A stretch of 64,000 nucleotides of DNA from NCBI RefSeq assembly GCF_025642155.1, contig NZ_CP106798.1, positions 1,674,001 to 1,738,000 on the forward strand. The letters run 5' to 3'. The notes beneath the pieces are model-generated. The model did not search any database and had not been told where the DNA came from. It saw nothing but the letters and a program-made list of their open reading frames with translations. Shown piece after piece: positions 8,219-15,721 of the stretch. The translations under genes and the position numbers were made by a program. Source of the stretch: Streptomyces sp. HUAS 15-9 (GTDB lineage Bacteria > Actinomycetota > Actinomycetes > Streptomycetales > Streptomycetaceae). Every line of letters starts with the position of its first letter. Position 1 is the first letter of the stretch.

Positions 8219-9267
8219 CCGAGACCCCTTCCACTTTGCGCGTACGTGCCCGACGCTACCGCGAGCAGCCGGGACGCCTTCAGTTCGGTCTCCCGCCACT
8301 CCCCCTCGGGGTCCGATCCCCAGGTGATACCGGCGCCCGTGCCGAAGCGCAGCGTCGCCGCGCCCTGGGCGGACCGGTCGATCCAGAAGGTGCGGATGCC
8401 GACGGCCAGCTCGCCGGTGCCCCGGTCGGCGTCGACCCAGCCGATGCCGCCGCAGTACGGGCCGCGGGGCGCCGTCTCCAGGGCGTCGATGATCCGCAGG
8501 GCGCTCGACTTGGGCGCGCCGGTGACGGAGCCGGGCGGGAAGGCGGCGGCGAGCAGTCCGGGCCAGCCCGCGCCGTCACGCAGCTCGCCGCGGACGGTGG
8601 ACACCAGGTGGACCAGGCCGGGGTGCTTCTCCACGGCGCACAGGTCGGGGACGGTCACGCTGCCGGTGGCGCAGACCCGCCCGATGTCGTTGCGGACCAG
8701 GTCCACGATCATCACGTTCTCGGCGTAGTCCTTCTCCAGGAGGTCCGCCTCGGTGCGTCCGGTGCCCTTGATCGGCCCGGACTCGACGATCAGTCCGGCA
8801 CGGCGCAGGAAGAGCTCGGGCGAGGCCGTGGCGATCTCCACTCCGTCCTGGGGCAGCCGAATGGTTCCCGCGTACGGCGCCGGGTTGCCGCGGGCCAGCA
8901 GTGCGGTCAGGGCGTCCACGTCGGCGTCGGGGGCGACCGGCGCGGAGAGCACCCGGCAGAGGTTGGCCTGGTAGACCTCGCCGGCCGCGATGTGCTCGCG
9001 TATCCGGTGCACGGCCACGATGTACGCCGCGCGGTCGAGGGACGACGTCCAGTCGTCTGCCGCCGGGCCCCGCCACCGGCCCGGCACCGGGGCGGGCACC
9101 GGCTCGTCCCGTACGTCCGCGAAGCGGGCGCAGGTCAGCCGCCCCTCGAAGTCCGCGCAGACCGCCCAGAAACCGGAGGAGTCCAGGGCCGCGGGATCAC
9201 TGGTGACATCGAGGAGGCCGGTGGCGACACGGTCACCGAAGCGGGCGAGAGGAGCGAGGTCGAGCAC
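8215..9267 (-). CDS. pabB: Aminodeoxychorismate synthase component I (chorismate-binding)
   Basis: A 350-residue chorismate-utilising enzyme. It contains SGPIKGTGRTEADLLEKDY, with the PIKGT lysine characteristic of PabB, DLVRNDIGRVC, FPPGSVTGAPK and GIGWVDADRGTGELAVGIRT. It would use glutamine-derived ammonia to aminate chorismate. No glutaminase (PabA) domain is fused and none is next door, so the amidotransferase must come from elsewhere. It is shorter at the N-terminus than stand-alone PabB or TrpE. It is co-translated with pabC. Confidence 0.88.
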   Translation of the reverse strand: MLDLAPLARFGDRVATGLLDVTSDPAALDSSGFWAVCADFEGRLTCARFADVRDEPVPAPVPGRWRGPAADDWTSSLDRAAYIVAVHRIREHIAAGEVYQANLCRVLSAPVAPDADVDALTALLARGNPAPYAGTIRLPQDGVEIATASPELFLRRAGLIVESGPIKGTGRTEADLLEKDYAENVMIVDLVRNDIGRVCATGSVTVPDLCAVEKHPGLVHLVSTVRGELRDGAGWPGLLAAAFPPGSVTGAPKSSALRIIDALETAPRGPYCGGIGWVDADRGTGELAVGIRTFWIDRSAQGAATLRFGTGAGITWGSDPEGEWRETELKASRLLAVASGTYAQSGRGLG

Positions 9268-9375
9268 GGAGTCGAGTCTATGGCGGGTGTCGTGAGGGTG
9301 GCCCGGGCATGTCCCGCTGGTGCCCTGACCACGTCCTTCGGTGGGTGCAGCGCAGCACGCTGCGCAAACGCGTTT

Positions 9376-9403
9376 TTGTGCTGGCCCGGGAATCCGCTAG
9401 AGT
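9376..9403 (+). promoter_or_regulatory. Vegetative promoter for the tRNA cluster
   Basis: TTGTGC (9376-9381) and TAGAGT (9398-9403) are spaced 16 bp apart and end 42 bp before tRNA-Gly. The -10 has the TAGNNT form usual for strong HrdB promoters of Streptomyces stable-RNA genes. Confidence 0.5.
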
Positions 9404-9444
9404 TCAACACGTCGCCGGGCCGCGGAAGCGGGCCGAAACGACAG

Positions 9445-9517
9445 GCGGACGTAGCTCAGTTGGTAGAGCGCAACCTTGCCAAGGTTGAGGTCGCGAGTTC
9501 GAGCCTCGTCGTCCGCT
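9445..9517 (+). tRNA. tRNA-Gly (anticodon GCC)
   Basis: A 73-nt cloverleaf: acceptor GCGGACG/CGTCCGC with discriminator T, anticodon stem CAACC/GGTTG around TTGCCAA (anticodon GCC), and T-loop GTTCGAGCC. First gene of a five-tRNA plus-strand cluster. Confidence 0.96.
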
Positions 9518-9555
9518 CGAAGGAACCAGGGGTCTTCCCGATCCCCTACACTCCT

Positions 9556-9629
9556 GGTGGAGTGGCCGAGAGGCGAGGCAACGGCCTGCAAAGCCGTCTA
9601 CACGGGTTCAAATCCCGTCTCCACCTCCA
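9556..9629 (+). tRNA. tRNA-Cys (anticodon GCA)
   Basis: Cloverleaf GGTGGAG/CTCCACC, discriminator T, with CCA encoded (9627-9629). The anticodon stem ACGGC/GCCGT surrounds CTGCAAA (anticodon GCA), and the T-loop is GGTTCAAATCC. It lies 38 bp after tRNA-Gly. Confidence 0.95.
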
Positions 9630-9630
9630 A

Positions 9631-9702
9631 GGACGATTAGCTCAGCGGGAGAGCGCTTCCCTGACACGGAAGAGGTCACTGGTTCAATCCCAGTATCGTC
9701 CA
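9631..9702 (+). tRNA. tRNA-Val (anticodon GAC), copy 1
   Basis: A 72-nt gene: acceptor GGACGAT/ATCGTCC, anticodon stem CTTCC/GGAAG around CTGACAC (anticodon GAC), T-loop GGTTCAATCCC. It starts one base after the encoded CCA of tRNA-Cys. Confidence 0.96.
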
Positions 9703-9737
9703 CTGGTCCGCAAGGACCTTGATCCGCGAGGATCCCC

Positions 9738-9809
9738 GCGCGATTAGCTCAGCGGGAGAGCGCTTCCCTGACACGGAAGAGGTCACTGGTTCAATCCCAG
9801 TATCGCGCA
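9738..9809 (+). tRNA. tRNA-Val (anticodon GAC), copy 2
   Basis: The internal sequence is the same as copy 1, but the acceptor stem is GCGCGAT/ATCGCGC: second- and third-position changes are matched on the 3' side, so pairing is kept. Confidence 0.96.
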
Positions 9810-9821
9810 CGCAGTACTCCC

Positions 9822-9893
9822 GGACGATTAGCTCAGCGGGAGAGCGCTTCCCTGACACGGAAGAGGTCACTGGTTCAATCCCAGTATCGTCCA
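9822..9893 (+). tRNA. tRNA-Val (anticodon GAC), copy 3
   Basis: Sequence identical to copy 1 by eye over all 72 bases. Only 12 bp separate it from copy 2. Last tRNA of the cluster. Confidence 0.96.
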
Positions 9894-9902
9894 CCACACA
9901 CC

Positions 9903-9937
9903 GGAGCCCCCGGCCGTCTCGTACGGCCGGGGGCTCC
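9903..9937 (+). terminator. Strong terminator after the tRNA cluster
   Basis: A 15-bp perfect stem GGAGCCCCCGGCCGT / ACGGCCGGGGGCTCC with a 5-nt loop, 9 bp after the last tRNA. Tail-to-tail with the following minus-strand gene, it may act in both directions. Confidence 0.85.
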
Positions 9938-9949
9938 GTCGTGCGCGGC

Positions 9950-10243
9950 TCAGCTGGAGAACAGCATGTGTCCGAAGCTCTTGTGGCGGTGGTGGCCGCC
10001 GTGACCGCCGTAGTGACCGCCGTGACCACCGTGCGGGGCGCCCCAGGCGGGGGCGGCCGGAGCGGCGGGGTACGCCTGCGGGGCGGACGGCGGGGCGGGC
10101 TGCGTCCACTGGGACTCCAGGCGGGTCAGCGCCTCGAGCTCGCCGTAGTCGAGAAAGATGCCGCGGCAGCCGCTGCACTGCTCGATCTGGACGCCATTGC
10201 GGTTGTAGGTGTGCATCGGCGCATGGCACTTCGGACACTGCAT
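9950..10243 (-). CDS. TFIIB-type zinc-finger protein
   Basis: A 97-residue protein whose first 45 residues form a zf-TFIIB/zinc-ribbon: MQCPKCHAPMHTY and IEQCSGCRGIFLDYGELEAL supply CxxC and CxxC pairs. Then comes a Pro/Ala spacer and a Gly/His-rich tail (repeats of GGH and HHRHKSFGHMLF) that could bind metal. Proteins of this type are widespread in Streptomyces with no assigned function. It is monocistronic, 80 bp upstream of the end of the next minus-strand gene. Confidence 0.85.
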   Translation of the reverse strand: MQCPKCHAPMHTYNRNGVQIEQCSGCRGIFLDYGELEALTRLESQWTQPAPPSAPQAYPAAPAAPAWGAPHGGHGGHYGGHGGHHRHKSFGHMLFSS

Positions 10244-10323
10244 GGTCGGCTCAACTCCTCGCCGGTAGGTCCTGCTTCGTGTTTCCCCAGGACAGACTCA
10301 GTCCGGCCCCGGTCGGTTGCACC

Positions 10324-11412
10324 TTACTTCGGGAACCCGTGCGACAACTCGGGCGGTACGGAACCCATTCGGTCACAGGCGTCGACCAGGGACTGCTCCA
10401 CCTCGTCCAGGGGGCGTCCGGCCGCGAGCGCTTTCGTGACAAATAGGGCGGCGGTCTGTGCGGTGAGGGCGCGGGCCGGGACGTCCAGGGCCGACCAGGG
10501 GTCGCCGTCCGTGGGTACGGCCGGGCCGCCGGCCGCGCGGTAGGCGGTCAGGAAGCGGGTCCACTCGTCGGGCGGGAGGAGTCCGCAGGCGTACCAGGCG
10601 GCGGGGCGCGCGAGATCCCAGGCCGGGACGCCCACGCCGAGGTCGTCGACGTCGATGAGCCGCCAGGGGCCGTCCGGGGACGGGTGCCGGACCAGCTGGC
10701 CGAGGTGCAGGTCGCCGTGGCACAGGGCCGGGGCGTCGGGCATGGGGGCCTCGGCACGGGCCCAGGCCGGGAGCGCCGCCCAGGCCCGCAGTATCGGGGG
10801 CGCCGCGGGGTGGGGGCCCGGTGCCGCGGCGAGGGCCGCCCGGAGACGGCCGATCGCCCGGGCGGCCTTTGCGGGGCCGCGCATGGGAGGCAGGGGCAGG
10901 GCCGAGGTGGCAGGGGCAGGGGCGGGGAGGGCGGCTGCCAGGGGGCGCCGAGGGGCAGGTACGGCGGGGGGCTCGGTGGGAAGGTCGCACCGGGTGCCGG
11001 AAGTTCCGGTGGCGGAAGCTCGGTCGGCAGGGGCGAGGGCCGTGGCCGGGATTCGATGGAGGCGGGCCAGCAGCGTGGCCGCGGCCTCCCAGGGGGCCGC
11101 GTCCGGGTCGTCCGGGTCCACGGGGGTTCCGTACGGCCAGAAGGTCACGAGGCGGTCGTTCAGGGCGGCGGTCGGGGCCAGCGGGGCGAGGAGGATGTCC
11201 GGGTGGCGGACTGCCGCGGTGAGACGCAGGGCCAGCTCGGCGGGGTCGGTGCCCGGGGCGTGGGCCTTCGCGACGGTGTCCGCATGGCGGACGACGGTGG
11301 CGTCGAGGCGGTCGGCGAGGGTGACGGTCGCGCCGCAGGCGCAGGGGGCTTCGCCGGGGTGGGCCGCGGCTGTGGCCTTCGCGGTCAGCTGCGGCAGTAC
11401 GTCTGCGGTCAC
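10324..11412 (-). CDS. Aminoglycoside phosphotransferase-like kinase
   Basis: A 362-residue protein with the APH/choline-kinase catalytic core: the Brenner motif ALCHGDLHLGQLVRHP, in which HGDLH holds the catalytic Asp, then RLIDVDDLGVGVPAWDLARP supplying the metal-binding Asp. An N-terminal lobe precedes these, and a Pro/Ala-rich insertion of about 50 residues separates the lobes. The phosphate acceptor is unknown. These housekeeping relatives rarely give drug resistance. The start is a GTG at 11412. Upstream in the same frame the sequence stays open but is not protein-like. Confidence 0.8.
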   Translation of the reverse strand: MTADVLPQLTAKATAAAHPGEAPCACGATVTLADRLDATVVRHADTVAKAHAPGTDPAELALRLTAAVRHPDILLAPLAPTAALNDRLVTFWPYGTPVDPDDPDAAPWEAAATLLARLHRIPATALAPADRASATGTSGTRCDLPTEPPAVPAPRRPLAAALPAPAPATSALPLPPMRGPAKAARAIGRLRAALAAAPGPHPAAPPILRAWAALPAWARAEAPMPDAPALCHGDLHLGQLVRHPSPDGPWRLIDVDDLGVGVPAWDLARPAAWYACGLLPPDEWTRFLTAYRAAGGPAVPTDGDPWSALDVPARALTAQTAALFVTKALAAGRPLDEVEQSLVDACDRMGSVPPELSHGFPK

Positions 11413-11535
11413 GGGGTTCCCTGAGTGCGTGCGGCTGTGTCCGGCGAGCGTACGCGGCTGTGGCGGGCCGTGCCGTGCCCGAGCCGGCGTCGTACCCCCC
11501 GCGGGAGCCCGACGCCGGCCCTGGCGCACAAAAGC

Positions 11536-11569
11536 AATGCCGGCGCAGCTCCCCAGCTGCGCCGGCATT
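11536..11569. terminator. Bidirectional hairpin
   Basis: AATGCCGGCGCAGCT and AGCTGCGCCGGCATT form a 15-bp perfect stem with a 4-nt loop, between the kinase-like gene and the small membrane-protein gene. On the minus strand it follows the 11657-11848 gene. On the plus strand it ends in TTTGTG. Confidence 0.7.
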
Positions 11570-11656
11570 TGTGCCGTCCGCCGCACCCCCGTCCCCACGG
11601 GGTTTCATGGGTGGATGTCCCCGCCCGGACCGCTCTTCCGGGCCTGGGGTCGCCGC

Positions 11657-11848
11657 TCAGCGCCCCAGCATCACGCCCACGGACGACGCCTGTGTGGCCA
11701 CTGTCTCCCAGCCGTCGAAGACGAGGAGGAGCAGGGCCGCCAGGGGAAGGGCCATGATCGTCGCCACCAGGGGGTGGCGGCGGCCCGTACGGCGGGGCGC
11801 TGTGCGCCCCTGCGTGCGAATCAGGGTCCGCGGTGCCGTCAGGGCCAT
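11657..11848 (-). CDS. Small basic membrane protein
   Basis: A 63-residue protein from the ATG at 11848, which has a clear AGGAGAGG site six bases before it. The N-terminal 30 residues are strongly basic (TLIRTQGRTAPRRTGRRHP), followed by one transmembrane helix (LVATIMALPLAALLLLVFDG) and a short outer tail WETVATQASSVGVMLGR. The function is unknown. The end of the gene is followed by a strong hairpin. An earlier ATG exists but lacks a ribosome site. Confidence 0.65.
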   Translation of the reverse strand: MALTAPRTLIRTQGRTAPRRTGRRHPLVATIMALPLAALLLLVFDGWETVATQASSVGVMLGR

Positions 11849-12051
11849 GGTCCCTCTCCTGACCGTCTCGATTGTCATCGGCAGCGGCGGGTGTCTGACC
11901 TCGGGGGACGAGTGCTGCACCCGCCGCTTGACCTCAAATCTAGGCTCGTGGCACCCACCGGGCGTCATGCCGTCGTACCGAATCGCGGGCCTCCCGGAGG
12001 ATGAGCCATCACCTGCGGAGTACTCCCCTGGGTGGAGACGAGGTCCTAGGT

Positions 12052-12351
12052 CTAGGGGTCTTCCCTGAGGGGTCGCCCGCTGTGTCCGGGCTTTTCCGAG
12101 CTGTCCTCGCGGGGCACCGGCTGCTCCACGAGGGCCAGGACCCGGTTCGCCATGAAGCGGGCCGTACGGACGACGGACCCTCCCCCACCGCCTGAAGGGC
12201 GTGGGGGGACCCCCAGCGTGACTTCGCTCACTTCCACGACGCCTCGGCGCACCGCCGTCTCCACCCTGCGGCCCGCTCTGCTCGCCACCACCTCGTAGGT
12301 GCGCGTCGTATCGCCGGCATCCACGACTATCTCCACGCGGTCACCCTTCAC
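12052..12351 (-). CDS. Conserved hypothetical protein
   Basis: A 99-residue protein from a GTG at 12351. The first half is a beta-strand-rich segment (GDRVEIVVDAGDTTRTYEVV; RVETAVRRGVVEVSEVTL), then a glycine-rich hinge SGGGGGSVVRTARFMANRVL and a charged tail. Similar small proteins occur beside protein-kinase genes in Streptomyces, and a Ser/Thr kinase gene starts about 200 bp away, divergently. The function is not recognisable. Confidence 0.65.
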   Translation of the reverse strand: MKGDRVEIVVDAGDTTRTYEVVASRAGRRVETAVRRGVVEVSEVTLGVPPRPSGGGGGSVVRTARFMANRVLALVEQPVPREDSSEKPGHSGRPLREDP

Positions 12352-12547
12352 GGGTTCAATCCCCCTTCTATGACAGGCGGTTGAGGTCACAGCTCGGTCA
12401 AGACCGCCCGGATCGGGGACTTCCTGACCACCCCTCAAGTCTCCCACCCGGCACTGACAATCCTTCGGGCCGAGAGGGCGCGGCCTCTGCGCGCGGGCGG
12501 CCGCGGAAACGTAAGCTGTGGCTCGTCACACGGACCGGGCAGCGGGG

Positions 12548-13882
12548 ATGAACATGGCGATGATGCGCCTGAGGCGCGAGGACCCGCGCGTCGTCGGCTC
12601 GTTCAGGCTTCACAGACGGCTGGGCGCGGGCGGGATGGGCGTTGTCTACCTGGGTTCCGACAAGAAGGGACAGCGGGTCGCCCTGAAGGTCATCCGGCCC
12701 GATCTGGCGGAGGATCAGGAGTTCCGCTCGCGCTTCGCCCGTGAGGTCTCGGCGGCTCGGCGGATCAGGGGCGGGTGTACGGCGCGGCTCGTCGCGGCGG
12801 ATCTCGACGCGGAGCGGCCGTGGTTCGCCACGCAGTACGTGCCCGGCCCCTCCCTGCACGACAAGGTCGCCGACGAGGGTGCGCTCGGGGCGGCGGAGGC
12901 GGCCGCGATCGGTGCCGCCCTGTCCGAGGGGCTCGTCGCGGTGCACGAGGCGGGGGTCGTGCACCGGGATCTGAAGCCGTCCAACATCCTGCTGTCCCCG
13001 AAGGGGCCGCGGATCATCGACTTCGGCATCGCCTGGGCGACGGGGGCCTCGACGCTCACGCACGTCGGCACGGCGGTCGGCTCGCCCGGGTTCCTCGCGC
13101 CCGAGCAGGTGCGCGGTGCCGCGGTGACGCCCGCCACGGACGTGTTCTCGCTGGGCGCGACCCTGGCGTACGCCTCGACCGGTGACTCCCCTTTCGGGCA
13201 CGGCAGTTCCGAGGTGATGCTGTACCGCGTGGTGCACGAGGAACCGCACCTGCACGGCGTACCGGACGCGCTCGCCCCGCTGGTACGGGCATGTCTGGCG
13301 AAGGACCCCGAGGAGCGGCCCAGTACGCTCCAACTCTCCCTCAGGCTCAAGGAGATCGCGGCCCGCGAGGCCCAGGGCCTGTCCGACGTACGGCCGCCCA
13401 CGCCCCGGCCCGGCGAGACCGACCGGCCCACCGGGCGGCTCACCGACACCCGCTCCGAGCAGCAGCGCACACTGCGCCGTCCACAGCCGTCGCCGAGCTC
13501 GAGCTCGACCCCCGCACCGCGCGGCGGCACTCCGGCACGGGGCGGCAGCGCCTCGCGCGGCGGCGGTGCCCCGTCGCGGGGCGGATCCCGGCCGACCCCG
13601 GTGGCCCGCAATACGACACGGGGCGGCAGCCGCCCCGCGCCCCGCAGCGGCACCGGCCGCCCGGGACCGCGCGCCACGGGGACCGGGCGACGGCCGGCCA
13701 ATCCGCGGCTGCTGCGGCAGCGGCTGTTCGTGTTCGTCGTGGTGACCCTGCTGGTCGCCCTCGGCATCGCGACGGCCCAGGGCTGTCAGGGGCCGTCGCG
13801 GGGACTCGGCGGCGTGGGAGGAACGGTGTCGCCGCACCACGCGCACGTACATGTGCCACCACCGGATGCCAGGGCGGCCTGA
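12548..13882 (+). CDS. Membrane-anchored Ser/Thr protein kinase
   Basis: A 444-residue Hanks-type kinase: P-loop GAGGMGVV (26-33), the invariant Lys in VALKVI, catalytic loop VVHRDLKPSNILL, Mg loop IIDFGIAWATG, and activation-segment GSPGFLAPEQ. The kinase domain ends near residue 280. A linker of about 110 residues follows, rich in Arg-Gly-Gly/Gly-Ser repeats. Then comes one transmembrane helix (LFVFVVVTLLVALGIAT) and a short His/Pro-rich extracellular tail without PASTA repeats. The sensing domain is thus tiny. Several ATG codons cluster at the start; 12548 is chosen after AGCGGGG. Confidence 0.92.
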   Translation: MNMAMMRLRREDPRVVGSFRLHRRLGAGGMGVVYLGSDKKGQRVALKVIRPDLAEDQEFRSRFAREVSAARRIRGGCTARLVAADLDAERPWFATQYVPGPSLHDKVADEGALGAAEAAAIGAALSEGLVAVHEAGVVHRDLKPSNILLSPKGPRIIDFGIAWATGASTLTHVGTAVGSPGFLAPEQVRGAAVTPATDVFSLGATLAYASTGDSPFGHGSSEVMLYRVVHEEPHLHGVPDALAPLVRACLAKDPEERPSTLQLSLRLKEIAAREAQGLSDVRPPTPRPGETDRPTGRLTDTRSEQQRTLRRPQPSPSSSSTPAPRGGTPARGGSASRGGGAPSRGGSRPTPVARNTTRGGSRPAPRSGTGRPGPRATGTGRRPANPRLLRQRLFVFVVVTLLVALGIATAQGCQGPSRGLGGVGGTVSPHHAHVHVPPPDARAA

Positions 13883-14222
13883 GGAGCCTGCGCACCCCGG
13901 GTCGGTGGCCCGCTCGACCGGACCAGGACCGGCAACTGTTCAGCTTCGCGGACGACCACACGGAGGGGGATGCGGCGGCGATCCTGCGCCGCGCCATGAT
14001 GCCGGTACGGCGGCGGCCCACCCGCCCGGTCGATCCGCCCCGCGCCGGACAAATGCGCCGCCCCCTCGCCTCAGCCGTCGGCCCACGGACTGAACCTGCC
14101 CGCAGCCACCCGCGTCCCGACACCGGCAGAATCCGGTTGGTGGCGGCACCGGGGCGGGCCGTGACCTGATCCCAGCCACCGCGCCCTGACGTCGGCCATG
14201 CGCCGCGCGGACAGACCCGAAC
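13883..14222. other. Intergenic stretch without a convincing gene
   Basis: About 340 bp between the kinase stop and the Nudix stop. One plus-strand frame stays open to 14169 and contains QLFSFADDHTEGDAAAILRR, but it has no start of its own and overlaps the kinase in another frame. I see no RNA gene, clear hairpin or operator. Confidence 0.5.
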
Positions 14223-14624
14223 TCAGGGCGCGGCGCGCAGGAGTTGGGGCAGGATTCGGGCGAAGAACTCACGGTCGCCGTCGAAGACGGGGTCCAGGTG
14301 CTGGAAATCCTCCGGTGTCACCCAGCGGACGTCGGCGACCTCGCCGGGGTCGGGGACCGGGTCGGCGGTGCCGGGGTTCGCGGTCCACCAGTGGAGGCGG
14401 AAGGTGCCGTCGTCGGTCAGCGATTCCCAGACCTTCTCGCCCGCGGTGACCTCGAGGCCGACCTCCTCGCGGACCTCGCGCACGAGTGCCTCCGCCTGTG
14501 TCTCGCCGGGCTCGAGCCTGCCGCTGAGGGGCGCCCAGTAGCCGGAGCGCTCGGCGGCCGGGCCTCGGCGGATGACCAGCACGCGGTCGCCGCGCGGGAG
14601 AACCGCGACGATTGCGTCCCGCAT
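14223..14624 (-). CDS. Nudix hydrolase
   Basis: A 133-residue Nudix protein from ATG 14624: MRDAIVAVLPRGDRVLVIRR, and the Nudix box GRLEPGETQAEALVREVREE with the following VGL matches GX5EX7REUXEEXGU. It would hydrolyse a nucleoside diphosphate linked to X, with an unknown substrate. An IS481-type element ends 13 bp before the start codon, so the native upstream sequence is gone. Before insertion, the stop codon of the TrmH gene lay seven bases upstream, which implies coupled translation. The transposase gene reads in the same direction and could now supply transcription. Confidence 0.88.
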   Translation of the reverse strand: MRDAIVAVLPRGDRVLVIRRGPAAERSGYWAPLSGRLEPGETQAEALVREVREEVGLEVTAGEKVWESLTDDGTFRLHWWTANPGTADPVPDPGEVADVRWVTPEDFQHLDPVFDGDREFFARILPQLLRAAP

Positions 14625-14631
14625 GCCCGGT

Positions 14632-14637
14632 CCTAGG
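14632..14637. repeat. Left target-site duplication CCTAGG of the IS
   Basis: Identical to 15721-15726, on the other side of the element. The right copy contains the TAG stop codon (read on the minus strand) of the TrmH-like gene. Confidence 0.9.
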
Positions 14638-15720
14638 TGTACTCGGTCATGAGGTTGGTGACAGTCGGCTGATCGGTGGCTGGCCGCCGAGCGCGGTGTG
14701 TCGGCGGCCAGTGTTGTAGAAGTCGAGCCAGGGCGCGAGTGCTCGCGCGCGTTGGGCATTGCTGGTGAAGACCTTCCGGTAAGCCCATTCGGTCTGCAGG
14801 GTGCGGTTGAACCGTTCGACCTTTCCGTTGGTCCACGGGCAGTGCGGGCGGGTGAACTTCTGGCGTGCTCCGAGTGCTTGGCATGCGGTCTGGAAGTCGT
14901 GCGAGAGCCGGTAGTTCTTGGCGTTGTCGGTCATGACCCGCTCGATGCGGGTGATGCCGTGAGCGTGGAAGAACGCGGCTGCGCGGGTGAGAAAGCCCGC
15001 GCAGGTGGTGCCCTTCTCGTCGGGGAGGATCTCGGCGTAGGCGAGGCGGGAGTGGTCGTCGACGGCAGCGTGGACGTAGTCGTAACCCAGTCCCCGCATC
15101 GATCCGGGTCGTTCACCGCGGCCGTGGGCGCGATGGCCGCCGCCGGCGGGGATCCTGCCGAGCTTCTTGACGTCGACATGGATCATGTCGCCGGGCCGGG
15201 AGTGTTCGTAGCGGCGGCTGCTGGCCCTGGTGGCGCGGATGACCTGGCCGGTCAGCGGGTCGCAGGCGGACAGCGCCGGCACCTGGTGGCGGCTGAGGAT
15301 CCGGCTGATGGTGCGGGCGGGGACGCCGGTCTGCTCGGCCAGGGCGTCGGGACCCGTGCGCAGGGTGCGGCGGGCTTTGAGCACGCGCTGTTCGACGGCC
15401 GCGGGTGTGCGGGTGGGACGGCGGTGCGGACTGCTGCTGCGGTCCTGCAGCCCGCTCCAGCCCTCCGCGCGGTAGCGGTTCACCCAGCGATGGGCGCACT
15501 GGCGGGAGACGCCGAGTTCCTTTGCGACGTGAGCGACCGGACGCCGGTCCAGTACGACACGACGCACCAGCAGGCATCTGCCGTGAAAAGTCAGCCGGGC
15601 ATTAGCGTGGGCCACCAGGACCTCCGAGGTGAGTGAAGACGGCTATCTCCACTACGCCCGGAGGTCCTTCCTTGATCAACTACCGACGGCTGCGTGTCAC
15701 CAACGTGACGGCCGAGTACA
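14638..15720 (-). mobile_element. Intact IS481-family insertion sequence
   Basis: A 1083-bp element bounded by imperfect 26-bp terminal inverted repeats beginning TGTACTCGG and sharing GTTGGTGACA (22 of 26 positions match). It is flanked by the 6-bp direct duplication CCTAGG (14632-14637 and 15721-15726), which fits the NCTAGN target reported for IS481-type elements. It carries one transposase gene filling nearly the whole length, on the minus strand. The ends, duplication and reading frame are undamaged, so insertion looks recent. Confidence 0.95.
14647..15615 (-). CDS. IS481-family transposase
   Basis: A 322-residue DDE transposase. The N-terminal helix-turn-helix/Leu-zipper region is VAHVAKELGVSRQCAHRWVN. 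A second HTH_29-like segment precedes the rve core. The catalytic triad is visible: Asp in DMIHVDVKKLGRIP, Asp in IERVMTDNAKNYRL, and Glu in WTNGKVERFNRTLQTEW. The length and complete triad suggest an active enzyme. The stop lies 9 bp inside the left inverted repeat end. Confidence 0.95.
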   Translation of the reverse strand: MAHANARLTFHGRCLLVRRVVLDRRPVAHVAKELGVSRQCAHRWVNRYRAEGWSGLQDRSSSPHRRPTRTPAAVEQRVLKARRTLRTGPDALAEQTGVPARTISRILSRHQVPALSACDPLTGQVIRATRASSRRYEHSRPGDMIHVDVKKLGRIPAGGGHRAHGRGERPGSMRGLGYDYVHAAVDDHSRLAYAEILPDEKGTTCAGFLTRAAAFFHAHGITRIERVMTDNAKNYRLSHDFQTACQALGARQKFTRPHCPWTNGKVERFNRTLQTEWAYRKVFTSNAQRARALAPWLDFYNTGRRHTALGGQPPISRLSPTS

Positions 15721-15721
15721 C

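Noticed and set aside
9445..9893. tRNA cluster as an attachment site for an integrated element
   Set aside because: No integrase, no repeated tRNA 3' end downstream, and ordinary genes on both sides.
13291..14169. Long plus-strand reading frame extending past the kinase gene
   Set aside because: It overlaps the kinase in another frame, has biased Arg/Pro/Gly composition typical of a shadow frame, and has no start or ribosome site after 13882.
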